DNA of 64,000 bases from Microcystis aeruginosa Ma_SC_T_19800800_S464. GTDB taxonomy: Bacteria; Cyanobacteriota; Cyanobacteriia; Cyanobacteriales; Microcystaceae. The notes under the pieces were generated by a model. The model searched no databases, was not told the DNA's origin, and was given only the letters and a program-made list of their open reading frames with translations. The stretch lies in the NCBI GenBank assembly GCA_007095785.1, contig SFBL01000035.1, forward strand, positions 1 through 64,000, in the 5' to 3' direction. The translations under genes and the position numbers were made by a program. Shown here piece after piece: positions 26,380 through 34,988 of the stretch. Each line of letters opens with the position of its first letter. Position 1 is the first letter of the stretch.

Positions 26380-27228
26380 ATGTTACCGCCCCTATTAGTC
26401 CTTGATCCCTTGTTAGAAAACTGGTTACGAGAAGATCTCGGTAGAGGCGATCGCACCACCCAAGCAATTTTCTTCGGTCATGCTAAAATCGGTCAAGCTA
26501 CTTGGATTGCCAAGGAAGCGGGAGTTATTGCTGGTTTACCGGTAGCTGAACGGGTTTTTCAACTGCTTAACCCCACTATTCACTTTACCCCCACCGTTGC
26601 CGAGGGGGAATTCTGCCCTAAGTCTAAAGTTATTGCCGAGATAGAAGGTTCCTTCGATGCGTTGTTAATCGGGGAAAGAGTCGCTTTAAATCTTGCCATG
26701 CGCTTGAGTGGGATTGCTAGTGAAACTCGCAAATATGTGGAGAAAATTGCCGATTTACCGACAAGATTGGTGGATACTCGCAAAACTACCCCCGGATTGC
26801 GAATTTTAGAAAAATATGCCTCCGGTATCGGTGGTGCGATTAACCATCGTTTGGGATTAGATGATGCAATTATGATTAAAGATAATCATATTCAAGCAGC
26901 GGGCAGCATTGAGGAAGCAGTGCGTCGTGTACGGCAAAATATGCCCTATCCTCTCACAATTGAGGTGGAAACCAGTCAATTAGAAGAAGTGAATCAGGCC
27001 CTGCAGCAGGAGGTAGAGATCATTATGTTAGATAATATGGATTTAGAGATGATGCAAACTGCTGTGGAGATGATCCGCAATTTTAATAGTAAAACCAAAA
27101 TAGAAGCATCGGGAAATATTACCCTCGATCGCATTCGCAGCGTTGCCGAAACAGGAGTAGATTATATTTCTACTAGCGCCCCGATTACCCGTTCTACTTG
27201 GTTAGATATCAGTATGAGAATTGATTAA
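26380..27228 (+). CDS. nadC: Nicotinate-nucleotide pyrophosphorylase (quinolinate phosphoribosyltransferase)
   Basis: Converts quinolinate and PRPP to nicotinate mononucleotide, CO2 and pyrophosphate in de novo NAD synthesis (cytosol). The 282-aa length is standard. Motifs: LREDLGRGDRTTQAI near residue 16, the active-site VDTRKTTPGLRILEKYA near 131, HRLGLDDAIMIKDNH near 154, IEVETSQLEEV near 190, IIMLDNM near 213 and EASGNITLDRI near 235. It is followed by octamer repeats (about 27249-27284). Confidence 0.97.
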   Translation: MLPPLLVLDPLLENWLREDLGRGDRTTQAIFFGHAKIGQATWIAKEAGVIAGLPVAERVFQLLNPTIHFTPTVAEGEFCPKSKVIAEIEGSFDALLIGERVALNLAMRLSGIASETRKYVEKIADLPTRLVDTRKTTPGLRILEKYASGIGGAINHRLGLDDAIMIKDNHIQAAGSIEEAVRRVRQNMPYPLTIEVETSQLEEVNQALQQEVEIIMLDNMDLEMMQTAVEMIRNFNSKTKIEASGNITLDRIRSVAETGVDYISTSAPITRSTWLDISMRID

Positions 27229-27248
27229 AAAGCTATATCAGTTATCAG

Positions 27249-27284
27249 TGGGAAGTGGGGAAGTGGGGAAGTGGGGAAGTGGAG
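27249..27284. repeat. Octamer microsatellite (GGGGAAGT)4
   Basis: Four tandem copies of the 8-bp unit downstream of nadC, followed by GGGTTTTG- and CTCCTGACTCCTATCT-type repeats that run into the DUF62 gene from its 3' side. Confidence 0.85.
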
Positions 27285-27330
27285 CATTTGGCTGAAATTT
27301 CCCTAAACCCCCAAAACCCCCAAAACCCTA

Positions 27331-28158
27331 TCACCCTATCTCCTGACTCCTATCTCCTGACTCCTGACTCCTATCTATTCTAACCTCGATCGCATCGCCA
27401 ATATTTAGGTGTAATTGCTTTTGGGCGCTGCCACTATTGACGGCAATTTCTAACCCCCCGTGACTACCGATAAAAGCGACTATTTCCCCCCAAGGAACAT
27501 CAGTGTAGGTGTTTTTTGCGGGGATAATTTTTGTACCCAACTGCACTGACCAATTTTTTCCCTCTAGGAGATAATCGGGAATATTACTGATTAAATTGCC
27601 GAAAATGTCGATATATTGAATTTGACCCCTAATTTTATCTTCCTCGATTTGCGGAACAGCGATCGCTAATTGTTGCAAGCTATCGGGATCAATAATCTCG
27701 CCTAACATTTCTAGGGGTACTCCCCGGGCCAAATAAGCGGCCACAGCAGCAAAAATATCACGACCGTGAAAAGTAGTGCTAGGGTTAGGAGTGCGCCAAT
27801 AGAAAGAATTATTGAGATTAACGGCAGATATAGCGGGATATTGACTTAAAATGCCACTAAATAAACCATTATCTGGACCAACTAAATAACCACCGGCAAA
27901 ACGAATCCCTACCCCGCGTCTTTTGCTTCCCACCCCCGGATCTATAACTGCCAGATGAATAGTGCCTTGGGGAAAATATTGATAGGCATTCAGGAGGACA
28001 AAACGACCAGCGTAGAGGTCTTGGGGCGAAATTTGATGATTAAGATCGATCGTTCGAGCATGGGGGGCAATTCCCGCGATTACTCCCTTGATAATGCCCA
28101 CATAACCGTCCTGTAGTCCAAAATCGCTAGTAAGGGTTATTAGTGCCTGTTCCGTCAT
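27331..28158 (-). CDS. SAM hydroxide adenosyltransferase (DUF62/duf-62 family)
   Basis: Hydrolyses S-adenosylmethionine to adenosine and methionine using a metal-free activated water. The 275-aa protein has the family start ITLTSDFGLQDGYVGIIKGVI near residue 7, the conserved DIDVxP-type region as LAVIDPGVGSKRRGV near 69, LVGPDNGLFSG near 93 and FHGRDIFAAVAAYLA near 128. The last ~16 residues (RSQESGDRSQEIG) are encoded by the dispersed repeat CTCCTGACTCCTATCT, so the natural C-terminus was probably replaced or extended by repeat DNA. Monocistronic. Confidence 0.9.
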   Translation of the reverse strand: MTEQALITLTSDFGLQDGYVGIIKGVIAGIAPHARTIDLNHQISPQDLYAGRFVLLNAYQYFPQGTIHLAVIDPGVGSKRRGVGIRFAGGYLVGPDNGLFSGILSQYPAISAVNLNNSFYWRTPNPSTTFHGRDIFAAVAAYLARGVPLEMLGEIIDPDSLQQLAIAVPQIEEDKIRGQIQYIDIFGNLISNIPDYLLEGKNWSVQLGTKIIPAKNTYTDVPWGEIVAFIGSHGGLEIAVNSGSAQKQLHLNIGDAIEVRIDRSQESGDRSQEIG

Positions 28159-28292
28159 CGACTTGTCCCTAGGGTTGCCAACACCATTAATAAATCTTAA
28201 CGCTAAATTCAGTAACTAAAAATACAGTTTACTAAGGAGAATGTTATGATTTAGATATAAGGTAAGTTAAGTCGCTCAAAAGTCTGTCCATC

Positions 28293-28454
28293 ATGAACAA
28301 AAATCGTCAGCAAGTCCTAACACAGGCCACCGTCGCTCATAGAGAAACACTCCGCAGAAATTTACAACACCGACTGGAAGTAGCTAGAGCGCAGGGAAAT
28401 GAAGCTTTAGTGCGTCAATTGGAAGCAGAGGCGGCCTATTTGCACCTTCGTTAG
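28293..28454 (+). CDS. Small basic cyanobacterial protein (53 aa)
   Basis: ATG at 28293 to TAG at 28452; product starts MNKNRQQVLTQATVAHRETL and continues with Arg-rich amphipathic helix (RRNLQHRLEVARAQGNEALV) to AAYLHLR. The composition is helical with alternating basic and acidic residues and no membrane segment. It is followed after 40 nt by a strong terminator, which supports a real short transcription unit. I do not recognise a function. Confidence 0.7.
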   Translation: MNKNRQQVLTQATVAHRETLRRNLQHRLEVARAQGNEALVRQLEAEAAYLHLR

Positions 28455-28494
28455 ATTTAATCGGTGTTTAGTCATAGTCTAGTTGTCGGTTTCT

Positions 28495-28523
28495 AGTGAT
28501 CGGTATGCCGATCACTTTTTTTT
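28495..28523 (+). terminator. Rho-independent terminator
   Basis: A perfect 9-bp stem AGTGATCGG / CCGATCACT with TATG loop, followed directly by T8. It ends the 53-aa gene transcript. Confidence 0.9.
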
Positions 28524-28568
28524 GGGCGAATTTTTTTAAAATTGCTGATATCTTAACTGGCAATCCCT

Positions 28569-28664
28569 ATAGCGGTATGCAGTCGAATGAGGTATACTGC
28601 AACAAGCTATGAGTCAGTCCAGGCAAGACTTTGTCTGTATCTCACTCAAGCGAATACCGCTATA
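28569..28664. mobile_element. MITE-like element with 11-bp terminal inverted repeats
   Basis: A 96-bp non-coding block bounded by the perfect inverted repeat TATAGCGGTAT / ATACCGCTATA. Internally TCGAATGAGG and CTCACTCAAGCGA show further partial complementarity. It sits just upstream of the 54-aa gene. It may be a miniature transposable element; a transposase is absent and no second copy was seen in this window. Confidence 0.6.
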
Positions 28665-28700
28665 AAATAGAAAGAACAGCAGTTTAGAGATCAAATAATT

Positions 28701-28865
28701 ATGGCTTTTTTCCGACAATATATCGCCCCGTTCCTGACTATCTTAGTGTTTTTAGTTGCTCTGGTTGCCACTGGCATCCGGATTTTTTTACCAGCAGATT
28801 TAGCGGCACCCGCTCCGATCGAGCCATCCCTAGGCATAATTTTCTCTTATCCTTGGCATGGCTAA
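28701..28865 (+). CDS. Small single-pass membrane protein (54 aa)
   Basis: ATG at 28701, product begins MAFFRQYIAPFLTILVFLVA, one membrane helix (about residues 9-31), then an Ala/Pro-rich tail ending SYPWHG. The last codons overlap the ATG of the acetyltransferase (ATGGCTAA, 8-bp overlap), which suggests translational coupling. No family recognised. Confidence 0.68.
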   Translation: MAFFRQYIAPFLTILVFLVALVATGIRIFLPADLAAPAPIEPSLGIIFSYPWHG

Positions 28866-29313
28866 CCTTCCCGAAGATTATCGGCTGCGACTGGGAAAAA
28901 TGGGCGATCGCTATCTACTCATTAATTTTCTCACCCGCACCTATGAAGAATTTTTTCCCGAACAAAAAAACTTCTCCCATCTAGCTGATACAGTCAGACA
29001 GTTTTTTTGCCTCGATACTCCCCTGTGGATCGTCGAAGGACAACAAACGGCGATCGCTTGTCTCTGGATGGGGAGTGCCGTCGATCAGGTGACAGGCGAT
29101 CGCTATGGTCATATTTTCCTAATTTACGTCGATCCCCAGCATCGTCGCCAAGGTATCGCCAGCGCACTAATCGATCGAGCTAAGGATTGGGCAAAAAGTC
29201 GCGGACAAACCCGCATCGGTTTACAAGTCTTCATCAATAACAACAATGCTCTTAATCTCTACCAAAATCTCGGCTTTCAAACTCGCTCTTTGCTGATGTT
29301 GAAAAATATTTAG
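28858..29313 (+). CDS. GNAT-family N-acetyltransferase
   Basis: A 151-aa acetyl-CoA-dependent acetyltransferase. The core strand and pyrophosphate-binding loop are GHIFLIYVDPQHRRQGIASALIDRAKDWAKSRG (residues 84-116, in parts), with the Q/R-x-x-G-x-A motif as RRQGIA, followed by IGLQVFINNNNALNLYQNLGF. The substrate is unknown; the order of motifs fits RimI-like or small-molecule acetyltransferases. It starts within the end of the 54-aa membrane-protein gene. Confidence 0.88.
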   Translation: MANLPEDYRLRLGKMGDRYLLINFLTRTYEEFFPEQKNFSHLADTVRQFFCLDTPLWIVEGQQTAIACLWMGSAVDQVTGDRYGHIFLIYVDPQHRRQGIASALIDRAKDWAKSRGQTRIGLQVFINNNNALNLYQNLGFQTRSLLMLKNI

Positions 29314-29692
29314 AAACTGTTAGGAGTTAGGAGTCAGGAGTTATCAGTCAGGAGACAGGAGACAGGGTGATACGGATTTAGGGGTTTAGGGAAATTTCAT
29401 CCAAATGCTCCACTTCCCCACCTCCCCATTTCCCCACTTCCCCACCTCCCCACTTCCCCATTTCCCCATTTCCCCACTTCCCCACTTCATAATTCATAAT
29501 TCATAATTCATAATTTATAATTCCTACACCCCAGACACAACTATAGAGATGGCACTGTCAGCATTAATTATTCTCGATCGAGCGACAAGTATTAAAATTT
29601 AGGAGGCACTAGAATACACTGACAGTCATCGTGGTAAAAACACGCTATTTTAGTAACCTATACTAACCGCGCTTTAGGAGTAAGCAGTTTTC
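29314..29692. repeat. Repeat-rich gap with octamer (TTCCCCAC/T) and TCATAATT arrays
   Basis: 29404-29488 holds about ten CCCCACTT/CCCCATTT octamers, followed by four TCATAATT octamers (29489-29520). Upstream are CAGGAGTTATCAGTCAGGAG-type repeats. From 29560 a promoter region for the phosphatase gene is expected; nothing specific was recognised. Confidence 0.8.
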
Positions 29693-31738
29693 ATGGATTC
29701 CGTGATAAACCTCCAATGTCAAAACTTAACCTGTTTAGCCCCGAACGCTCTCACTAATAGATTCTGTGAAAAATGCGGTACTCCTTTAGTTAAGCGCTAT
29801 TTATGGATGATTGGTGATTGGGTGAGAACCTATTATCGTGTTGGCGAGCTAATTGATAATCGTTATTTGGTCAAACAACCACAAATTGTTCTTGATACTA
29901 AACCCGCTCAAGCACCCCAAGCACCGGACGAACCTCCTAGCTGGCTCTCCCTCTACCTAAAATTGTTACCCTTCCATCTCCACATTCCCCAAGTCTACGG
30001 CTATATTCCCAGTCCCGATGAACGCTTAAATATGATGGACATCTGGCTGTTGGAATACGGCACTATTCCCCTCGATGAAACGGGAGAATTAATATATCCA
30101 GAACTATTGCCCACTCTAGCCGAAGTTTGGTCGCAAGCTTCCGATTTAAGGCAAATTCACTGGTTATGGCAAATGGCCAAACTCTGGCATCCCCTTCAGA
30201 GAAAGGCTGTAGTCTCTAGTCTGCTCAACCCTTCGCTGACGAGAGTGAATAATCAGCTGCTGCAATTGCTAGAATTAAGCAAAGACGAGGCTACCGCTCC
30301 CAATTTACCAGATTTAGGGTCCCTGTGGACTGGTCTGATCCCGACGGCAGCCGCTAATATTCAAGATTTTCTCGCATCCCTGACCCAAGAGCTAGAATCC
30401 GGTGAGATCGATCGCCCAGAGTCCCTGATCGCTATCCTCGATTATGCACTACAGCACTACGGTGGAGGTCAAGAACGCACCTATGAGATTTTCACCTGCA
30501 CTGATACCGGTCCGCTGCGGGAACACAACGAGGATGCCTGTTATCCCCCGACTAATCAGGCCATAACCCTGTCTAATGGTCAAAATCCCCTGGCGATTGT
30601 CTGTGATGGCATCGGCGGTCAGGAAGGGGGCGAAATTGCTGCTCAATTGGCGATCGAAACCCTGCCTGGGGAAATTAATCGCAGTCCCACCACTGATATT
30701 GAAGTCTATCCCGATAGTCACAGTCTTGTCCTCGAACAGGCGATTCGTGTCACCAATGATCTAATCAGTCAACGCAATGATCAGGAGTTAAGACAAGATC
30801 GTCAGCGCATGGGTACTACTCTAGTTATGGCTTTTGCCCATGCCGAGGAAATGTACGTTGCCCATGTGGGAGATTCCCGCATCTATTGGATTACTCCCCA
30901 CAGTTGTCATCAAGTGACGGTGGATGATGATCTCGCTTCCAGGGAAGTGAAATTAGGCTATCTCCTCTATCGTGATGCCATACAGTATCCCAACGCCGGG
31001 GCCTTGGTGCAAGCTTTGGGCATGAGTAGCGCCACTAATCTCCATCCCACGGTTCAGAGGTTGATTATTGATCAAGACTGTGTTTTTCTCCTCTGTTCCG
31101 ATGGTTTGAGTGATTACGATCGGGTAGAACAATACTGGGACAGTGAAATTGTGCCTCTTTTGCGAGGAGAGAAAAATGTAACCGCCGTGGGGGAAAGTTT
31201 ATTACAACTAGCTAACCAGAAAAACGGTCACGATAACTCCACCATCGCCCTAGTTTATTGTCGGGTAGTTCCTGCGGCTGAACCTGTCACGCCTTTAGTT
31301 TATGCTGAGGCCAAAGAACGGATTATTCCCGATCTTAATGACCAAGATTTTGATCACAGCGGGGACACCTACCCCGGAGAAGAAGTGGTGACAGCAATAC
31401 CCACTCCCCCCCCTGCATCTTCTTCGGTTTCTAGTCGTACTTCTCCCCCCGAACTCACTACCGTTTCACCCCTACTCGTAGTAGCGATCGCCGTCGGGTC
31501 CTTCGGTTTGCTGGCCGCGATCGCTTGGCAATTCTTGGGTCGTCATCCCGCTCCCAATCCATCGATTTCTCCCGCACCCGTCACCGGTCCGAGTCCCACG
31601 ACCGGAATGACACCTCCCGCACCCGTCACCAGTCCGAGTCCCACGACCGGGACGACACCTTCCGCACCTGTCACCAGTCCCACGACCGGGACGACACCTT
31701 CCGCACCCGTCACCGGTCCTAGTCCCCCCAATCCCTAA
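29693..31738 (+). CDS. PP2C-family Ser/Thr phosphatase with zinc ribbon and membrane anchor
   Basis: A 681-aa multi-domain protein. Residues 9-28 form a zinc ribbon (Cys 9, 14, 25, 28). A region resembling a kinase-like or regulatory module follows (to ~255). The PP2C domain spans about 262-520: TDTGPLREHNEDACY, LAIVCDGIGGQEGGEIAA, YVAHVGDSRIYWI, LCSDGLSDY and GHDNSTIALVYC supply the metal-binding Asp residues. One membrane helix (about 590-612) precedes a repeated Pro/Thr/Ser tail of units such as APVTSPSPTTGTTPS. It should dephosphorylate Ser/Thr-phosphoproteins with the catalytic domain in the cytosol and the tail outside. A partner kinase is not adjacent. Confidence 0.9.
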   Translation: MDSVINLQCQNLTCLAPNALTNRFCEKCGTPLVKRYLWMIGDWVRTYYRVGELIDNRYLVKQPQIVLDTKPAQAPQAPDEPPSWLSLYLKLLPFHLHIPQVYGYIPSPDERLNMMDIWLLEYGTIPLDETGELIYPELLPTLAEVWSQASDLRQIHWLWQMAKLWHPLQRKAVVSSLLNPSLTRVNNQLLQLLELSKDEATAPNLPDLGSLWTGLIPTAAANIQDFLASLTQELESGEIDRPESLIAILDYALQHYGGGQERTYEIFTCTDTGPLREHNEDACYPPTNQAITLSNGQNPLAIVCDGIGGQEGGEIAAQLAIETLPGEINRSPTTDIEVYPDSHSLVLEQAIRVTNDLISQRNDQELRQDRQRMGTTLVMAFAHAEEMYVAHVGDSRIYWITPHSCHQVTVDDDLASREVKLGYLLYRDAIQYPNAGALVQALGMSSATNLHPTVQRLIIDQDCVFLLCSDGLSDYDRVEQYWDSEIVPLLRGEKNVTAVGESLLQLANQKNGHDNSTIALVYCRVVPAAEPVTPLVYAEAKERIIPDLNDQDFDHSGDTYPGEEVVTAIPTPPPASSSVSSRTSPPELTTVSPLLVVAIAVGSFGLLAAIAWQFLGRHPAPNPSISPAPVTGPSPTTGMTPPAPVTSPSPTTGTTPSAPVTSPTTGTTPSAPVTGPSPPNP

Positions 31739-31851
31739 TTCATAATTCCCACTTCCCCACTTCCCTATCTGTGGCTGACGGTTAACTGGCTTGTCGGGGG
31801 TTGCCTGAGCGAGTTAAGATAAAATGCCCGATTAACTGCTGAGTCTATCCT

Positions 31852-32901
31852 ATGGTTGATGCTGCGACGTTCCCCTCCGACACCTCCGCGATCATTGATG
31901 CCTTTGAAACGCCTCTAGAGTTTAACTTTCAACTGCCGGATCCCGAAGATGAAACCATCCAAGATCATGATTTTCAGCAGCAACTGGATTCTTTTTGGAA
32001 AGTCTGCGATCGCTTTGATTTGCAAACGGAAATCTGGCGGGGGCGAATTTTGCGAGCTATTCGCGACCGGGAGAAGCAAGGCGGTGATAGTAGGGGTACG
32101 GGCTTTTTAAACTGGTTAAAACAGCGAGAAATCACTAAAAGTCAAGCTTATGCTCTGATTCAATTGGCTAATAGTGCTGATACTCTCCTCGCAGAAGGAC
32201 AACTAGATCCCGATAGTATCAATAATTTTAGTAAACGGGCCTTCGTAGAAACGGCCAAATCTGCCCCCGAAATTCAAAAATTAGTCAGTGATGCAGCCCG
32301 ACAAGGGGAGAGAATTACCCGTCGGGAGGTGAAGCAATTGGCCGATGAATGGACGGCGATGAGTTCAGATTTACTACCCGATGAAGTGAAGGAAAAAGCC
32401 AGCGATGGTAGTTTACCGGCGCGTCATCTCGCTCCCCTAGTGAAAGAATTAGAAAAGTTACCCGATACTCATATCGACACTCTCCGTCAAGAAATCGCCG
32501 CTAATCCCGATGTAGATACGGTAAAATTAATCACCTCGGAAGCACGCAGTTTAGCCAAATATCTCGATGCGGCGGCCCAAGTACAAACTCTCCGACGGGG
32601 TAATTTAGATATTGAGATGGCTCTAGAAGAAGCTTTGCGCGTCGATTGTCTAAATACGGCGGCGGATCTGGTTAAACAAGCCACACAATTAGAGCAAGCC
32701 GTGGCTAAACTTTATACTACTTGGAAACGTTTGGGTAGTTTGTCCGATCGCCTTTATGTGGATACGGGAGCAAGTAATCCCCATCTGCGATCGATGTTAA
32801 CCTGTTTGGAAAGTTTAACCAGTGAAGTGATCGAAGTAGAACTGGATGAAGGTGGACAAAAAATGGTACGTTTACGCATTATCAGCGATGGGGGAAGTTA
32901 G
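31852..32901 (+). CDS. Conserved cyanobacterial protein, mostly helical, possible HTH
   Basis: A 349-aa acidic, helical protein. GFLNWLKQREITKSQAYALIQLANSADTLL (residues 84-113, in parts) looks like a helix-turn-helix of the ParB/KorB type, and AARQGERITRREVKQLADEW continues the similarity to plasmid partition-type regulators. A C-terminal domain (VAKLYTTWKRLGSLSDRLYVDTGASNPHL, in parts) is typical of a conserved cyanobacterial family without a known role. It might be a DNA-binding regulator. Confidence in function is low, in the gene high. Confidence 0.75.
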   Translation: MVDAATFPSDTSAIIDAFETPLEFNFQLPDPEDETIQDHDFQQQLDSFWKVCDRFDLQTEIWRGRILRAIRDREKQGGDSRGTGFLNWLKQREITKSQAYALIQLANSADTLLAEGQLDPDSINNFSKRAFVETAKSAPEIQKLVSDAARQGERITRREVKQLADEWTAMSSDLLPDEVKEKASDGSLPARHLAPLVKELEKLPDTHIDTLRQEIAANPDVDTVKLITSEARSLAKYLDAAAQVQTLRRGNLDIEMALEEALRVDCLNTAADLVKQATQLEQAVAKLYTTWKRLGSLSDRLYVDTGASNPHLRSMLTCLESLTSEVIEVELDEGGQKMVRLRIISDGGS

Positions 32902-32930
32902 ATGCTTTGTTGGTGGTTGGGGGTTGGGGT

Positions 32931-32967
32931 GTTAGGGTTTTAGGGTTTTAGGGTTTTAGGGTTTTAG
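32931..32967. repeat. (GGGTTTTA)4 telomere-like repeat
   Basis: Four copies of an 8-bp unit directly before the long octamer array. Confidence 0.85.
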
Positions 32968-32973
32968 CTGAAA

Positions 32974-33236
32974 TTCCCCACTTCCCCATTTCCCCATTTC
33001 CCCATTTCCCCACTTCCCCATTTCCCCATTTCCCCACTTCCCCACTTCCCCACTTCCCCATTTCTCCACTTCCCCATTTCCCCACTTCCCCACTTCCCCA
33101 CTTCCCCACTTCCCCATTTCCCCATTTCCCCATTTCCCCACTTCCCCATTTCCCCATTTCTCCACTTCCCCACTTCCCCACTTCCCCATTTCTCCACTTC
33201 CCCACTTCCCCACTTCCCCATTTCCCCACTTCCCCA
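32974..33236. repeat. Octamer minisatellite, about 33 units of TTCCCCAY
   Basis: 263 bp of TTCCCCAT / TTCCCCAC octamers (minus strand GGGGAART), with occasional TCTCCA variants. As 8 is not a multiple of three and the unit has no stop in any frame, all three minus-strand frames are open across it, producing artificial ORFs of 85-104 codons. Confidence 0.95.
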
Positions 33237-33305
33237 ACGGCTTGCTGCTATAATCTCTGAATATCCTCAACTTTTATGAAAACTTATTAAGAGATACTTG
33301 ACTTT

Positions 33306-34904
33306 ATGCTAAAAATCAAGGAAAAAAAACCAATAATTAGCATCGGTTCCATAACTGCGGCGATCTTGCTCAGTTTAACCCTAATTCCTGCCGCTATAGC
33401 CAAGGATGTACTTCTGAGAGTGGGCATTGTCCAACGTTTTGGCGATGAAGCCAAGGACAAATTAACCCTCAGTAGTACCAGTGGTGATAATCTCACCCTC
33501 CGCATGGTGGGAGAAGATGGCCAATCCCAAACCCTGCAAACCAATCGCCTACAATTAGAAGTTATTCCCCGTCCCCTCGCTTCTCCCATTCTCCAAGAAA
33601 AAGTCATTTTGAGCGACCACGCCACCTTTGAAACCGCCGAAAATAGCGCCAAAAATTGGGCAAAAATGGGCATTAAAGTGGAAATTACCCAACCCGGACG
33701 CTGGCAGGTTTGGGCAAAGCGAGAAGTTTATGAAAATCCCCTAGTGCGACGTTGGTTGCTGACCAGTTTGCAAACCAAAGGCCACAATCAACCCTATATT
33801 AATAGTGTTTTACTCAAAGAAAAGCCGCAAGTTTCTTTCCAAATCAACGGGGTGCGCTATTTTCCCAAAGAATTGGAAATCGAGAGCCAAAAAAACCTGA
33901 TTCAAGTCACCCATAGCCCCGATCAGGTACGTTTGTACGGTGGAACTATGGGCCTACAGCCCAACGCCTACGGCACTTTTACCCTAGTTAATAATGTTCC
34001 CCTCGAAACCTACCTGCGCGGGGTTGTACCCCACGAAATCGGTCATGATGCCCCAGAAAGTGCCACCCAAGCGCAAACTATTATCGCCCGCACCTACGCC
34101 CTCCGCAATCTCCGCCGTTTTCAAGCCGATAATTACGAACTCTGTGCCGATACCCATTGTCAAGTTTATTATGGATTGACGGGAACTAATCCCCGGGCTG
34201 ATCAAGCGATCGCATCCACGCGAGGCCTAGTTTTAACCTACCAAAATGAGTTAGTGGATGCCCTTTATTCCTCCACCACCGGAGGAGTAACTGCCCTCTT
34301 TAGTGATGTTTGGGATGGGGAAGAAAGACCTTATCTCCGGGCAGTGGTGGACTCCCCTAATCGAGTCTGGGATCTGTCGAAACAATCCCTCGCTAATGAG
34401 ACAACTTTTCGCCAGTTTATTAATCTTAAAGATGGTTTTAATGAGACGGGCCGACGGGTTTTTCGCTGGCAAAAACAAGCTTCTTTAGCCGATTTGGGTC
34501 AAGACCTAGAAACCTATTTAAAACGTAGAAAACATCCCCTCGCCGACTTCCAGAAAATCCAACGGATGGAAGTGACTAAGCGCTCTCCTTCTGGTCGGAT
34601 TCTGACTATGACCATTCAAACCGATAAGGGGATTTTGGAACTGCATAAAAATGAGGTGCGTAGTGCCTTAGGACCGCCTCGCAGTACCCTATTCTACATC
34701 GATCCTATCTACGATACCAATCGACAGATCCAGGGTTATAACTTTATTGGTGGCGGTTTCGGCCACGGGGTAGGATTAAGTCAATTTGGTTCCTATAATT
34801 TAGCTCGTTTGGGTTGGTCTCCCGAACAAATTCTCGCTTTCTATTATCCTGGCACTATCATCCAACCTCTCAATAATTCGATTATCTTTTGGCGAGGAAA
34901 TTAA
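33306..34904 (+). CDS. SpoIID/LytB-domain protein, exported
   Basis: A 532-aa protein with an N-terminal signal or anchor (SIGSITAAILLSLTLIP, residues 14-32). The SpoIID domain covers about 215-510: YGTFTLVNNVPLETYLRGVVPHEIG near 220 (in parts), AQTIIARTYALRNLRRF near 257, HCQVYYGLTG near 284, DALYSSTTGGVTALFSDVWDG near 318, and the closing GGGFGHGVGLSQFGSYNLARLG near 485. In sporulating bacteria SpoIID is a lytic transglycosylase; in cyanobacteria related proteins are presumed cell-wall amidase modifiers or glycan-cleaving enzymes. The start lies 70 nt after the octamer array. Confidence 0.9.
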   Translation: MLKIKEKKPIISIGSITAAILLSLTLIPAAIAKDVLLRVGIVQRFGDEAKDKLTLSSTSGDNLTLRMVGEDGQSQTLQTNRLQLEVIPRPLASPILQEKVILSDHATFETAENSAKNWAKMGIKVEITQPGRWQVWAKREVYENPLVRRWLLTSLQTKGHNQPYINSVLLKEKPQVSFQINGVRYFPKELEIESQKNLIQVTHSPDQVRLYGGTMGLQPNAYGTFTLVNNVPLETYLRGVVPHEIGHDAPESATQAQTIIARTYALRNLRRFQADNYELCADTHCQVYYGLTGTNPRADQAIASTRGLVLTYQNELVDALYSSTTGGVTALFSDVWDGEERPYLRAVVDSPNRVWDLSKQSLANETTFRQFINLKDGFNETGRRVFRWQKQASLADLGQDLETYLKRRKHPLADFQKIQRMEVTKRSPSGRILTMTIQTDKGILELHKNEVRSALGPPRSTLFYIDPIYDTNRQIQGYNFIGGGFGHGVGLSQFGSYNLARLGWSPEQILAFYYPGTIIQPLNNSIIFWRGN

Positions 34905-34988
34905 GCAGTTATCAGTTATCAGGGATATCAGGAGAAAAAAGCTGACGGCTAACGGCTAAAAAATCGCCTTCATCTATTTGACTAAATT

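Noticed and set aside
32948..33270. Three overlapping minus-strand ORFs of 85-104 codons with GKWGSGEV repeats
   Set aside because: They are translations of an octamer microsatellite with no stop in any frame; all three frames being open is a property of the repeat, and there is no ribosome binding site or conserved context.
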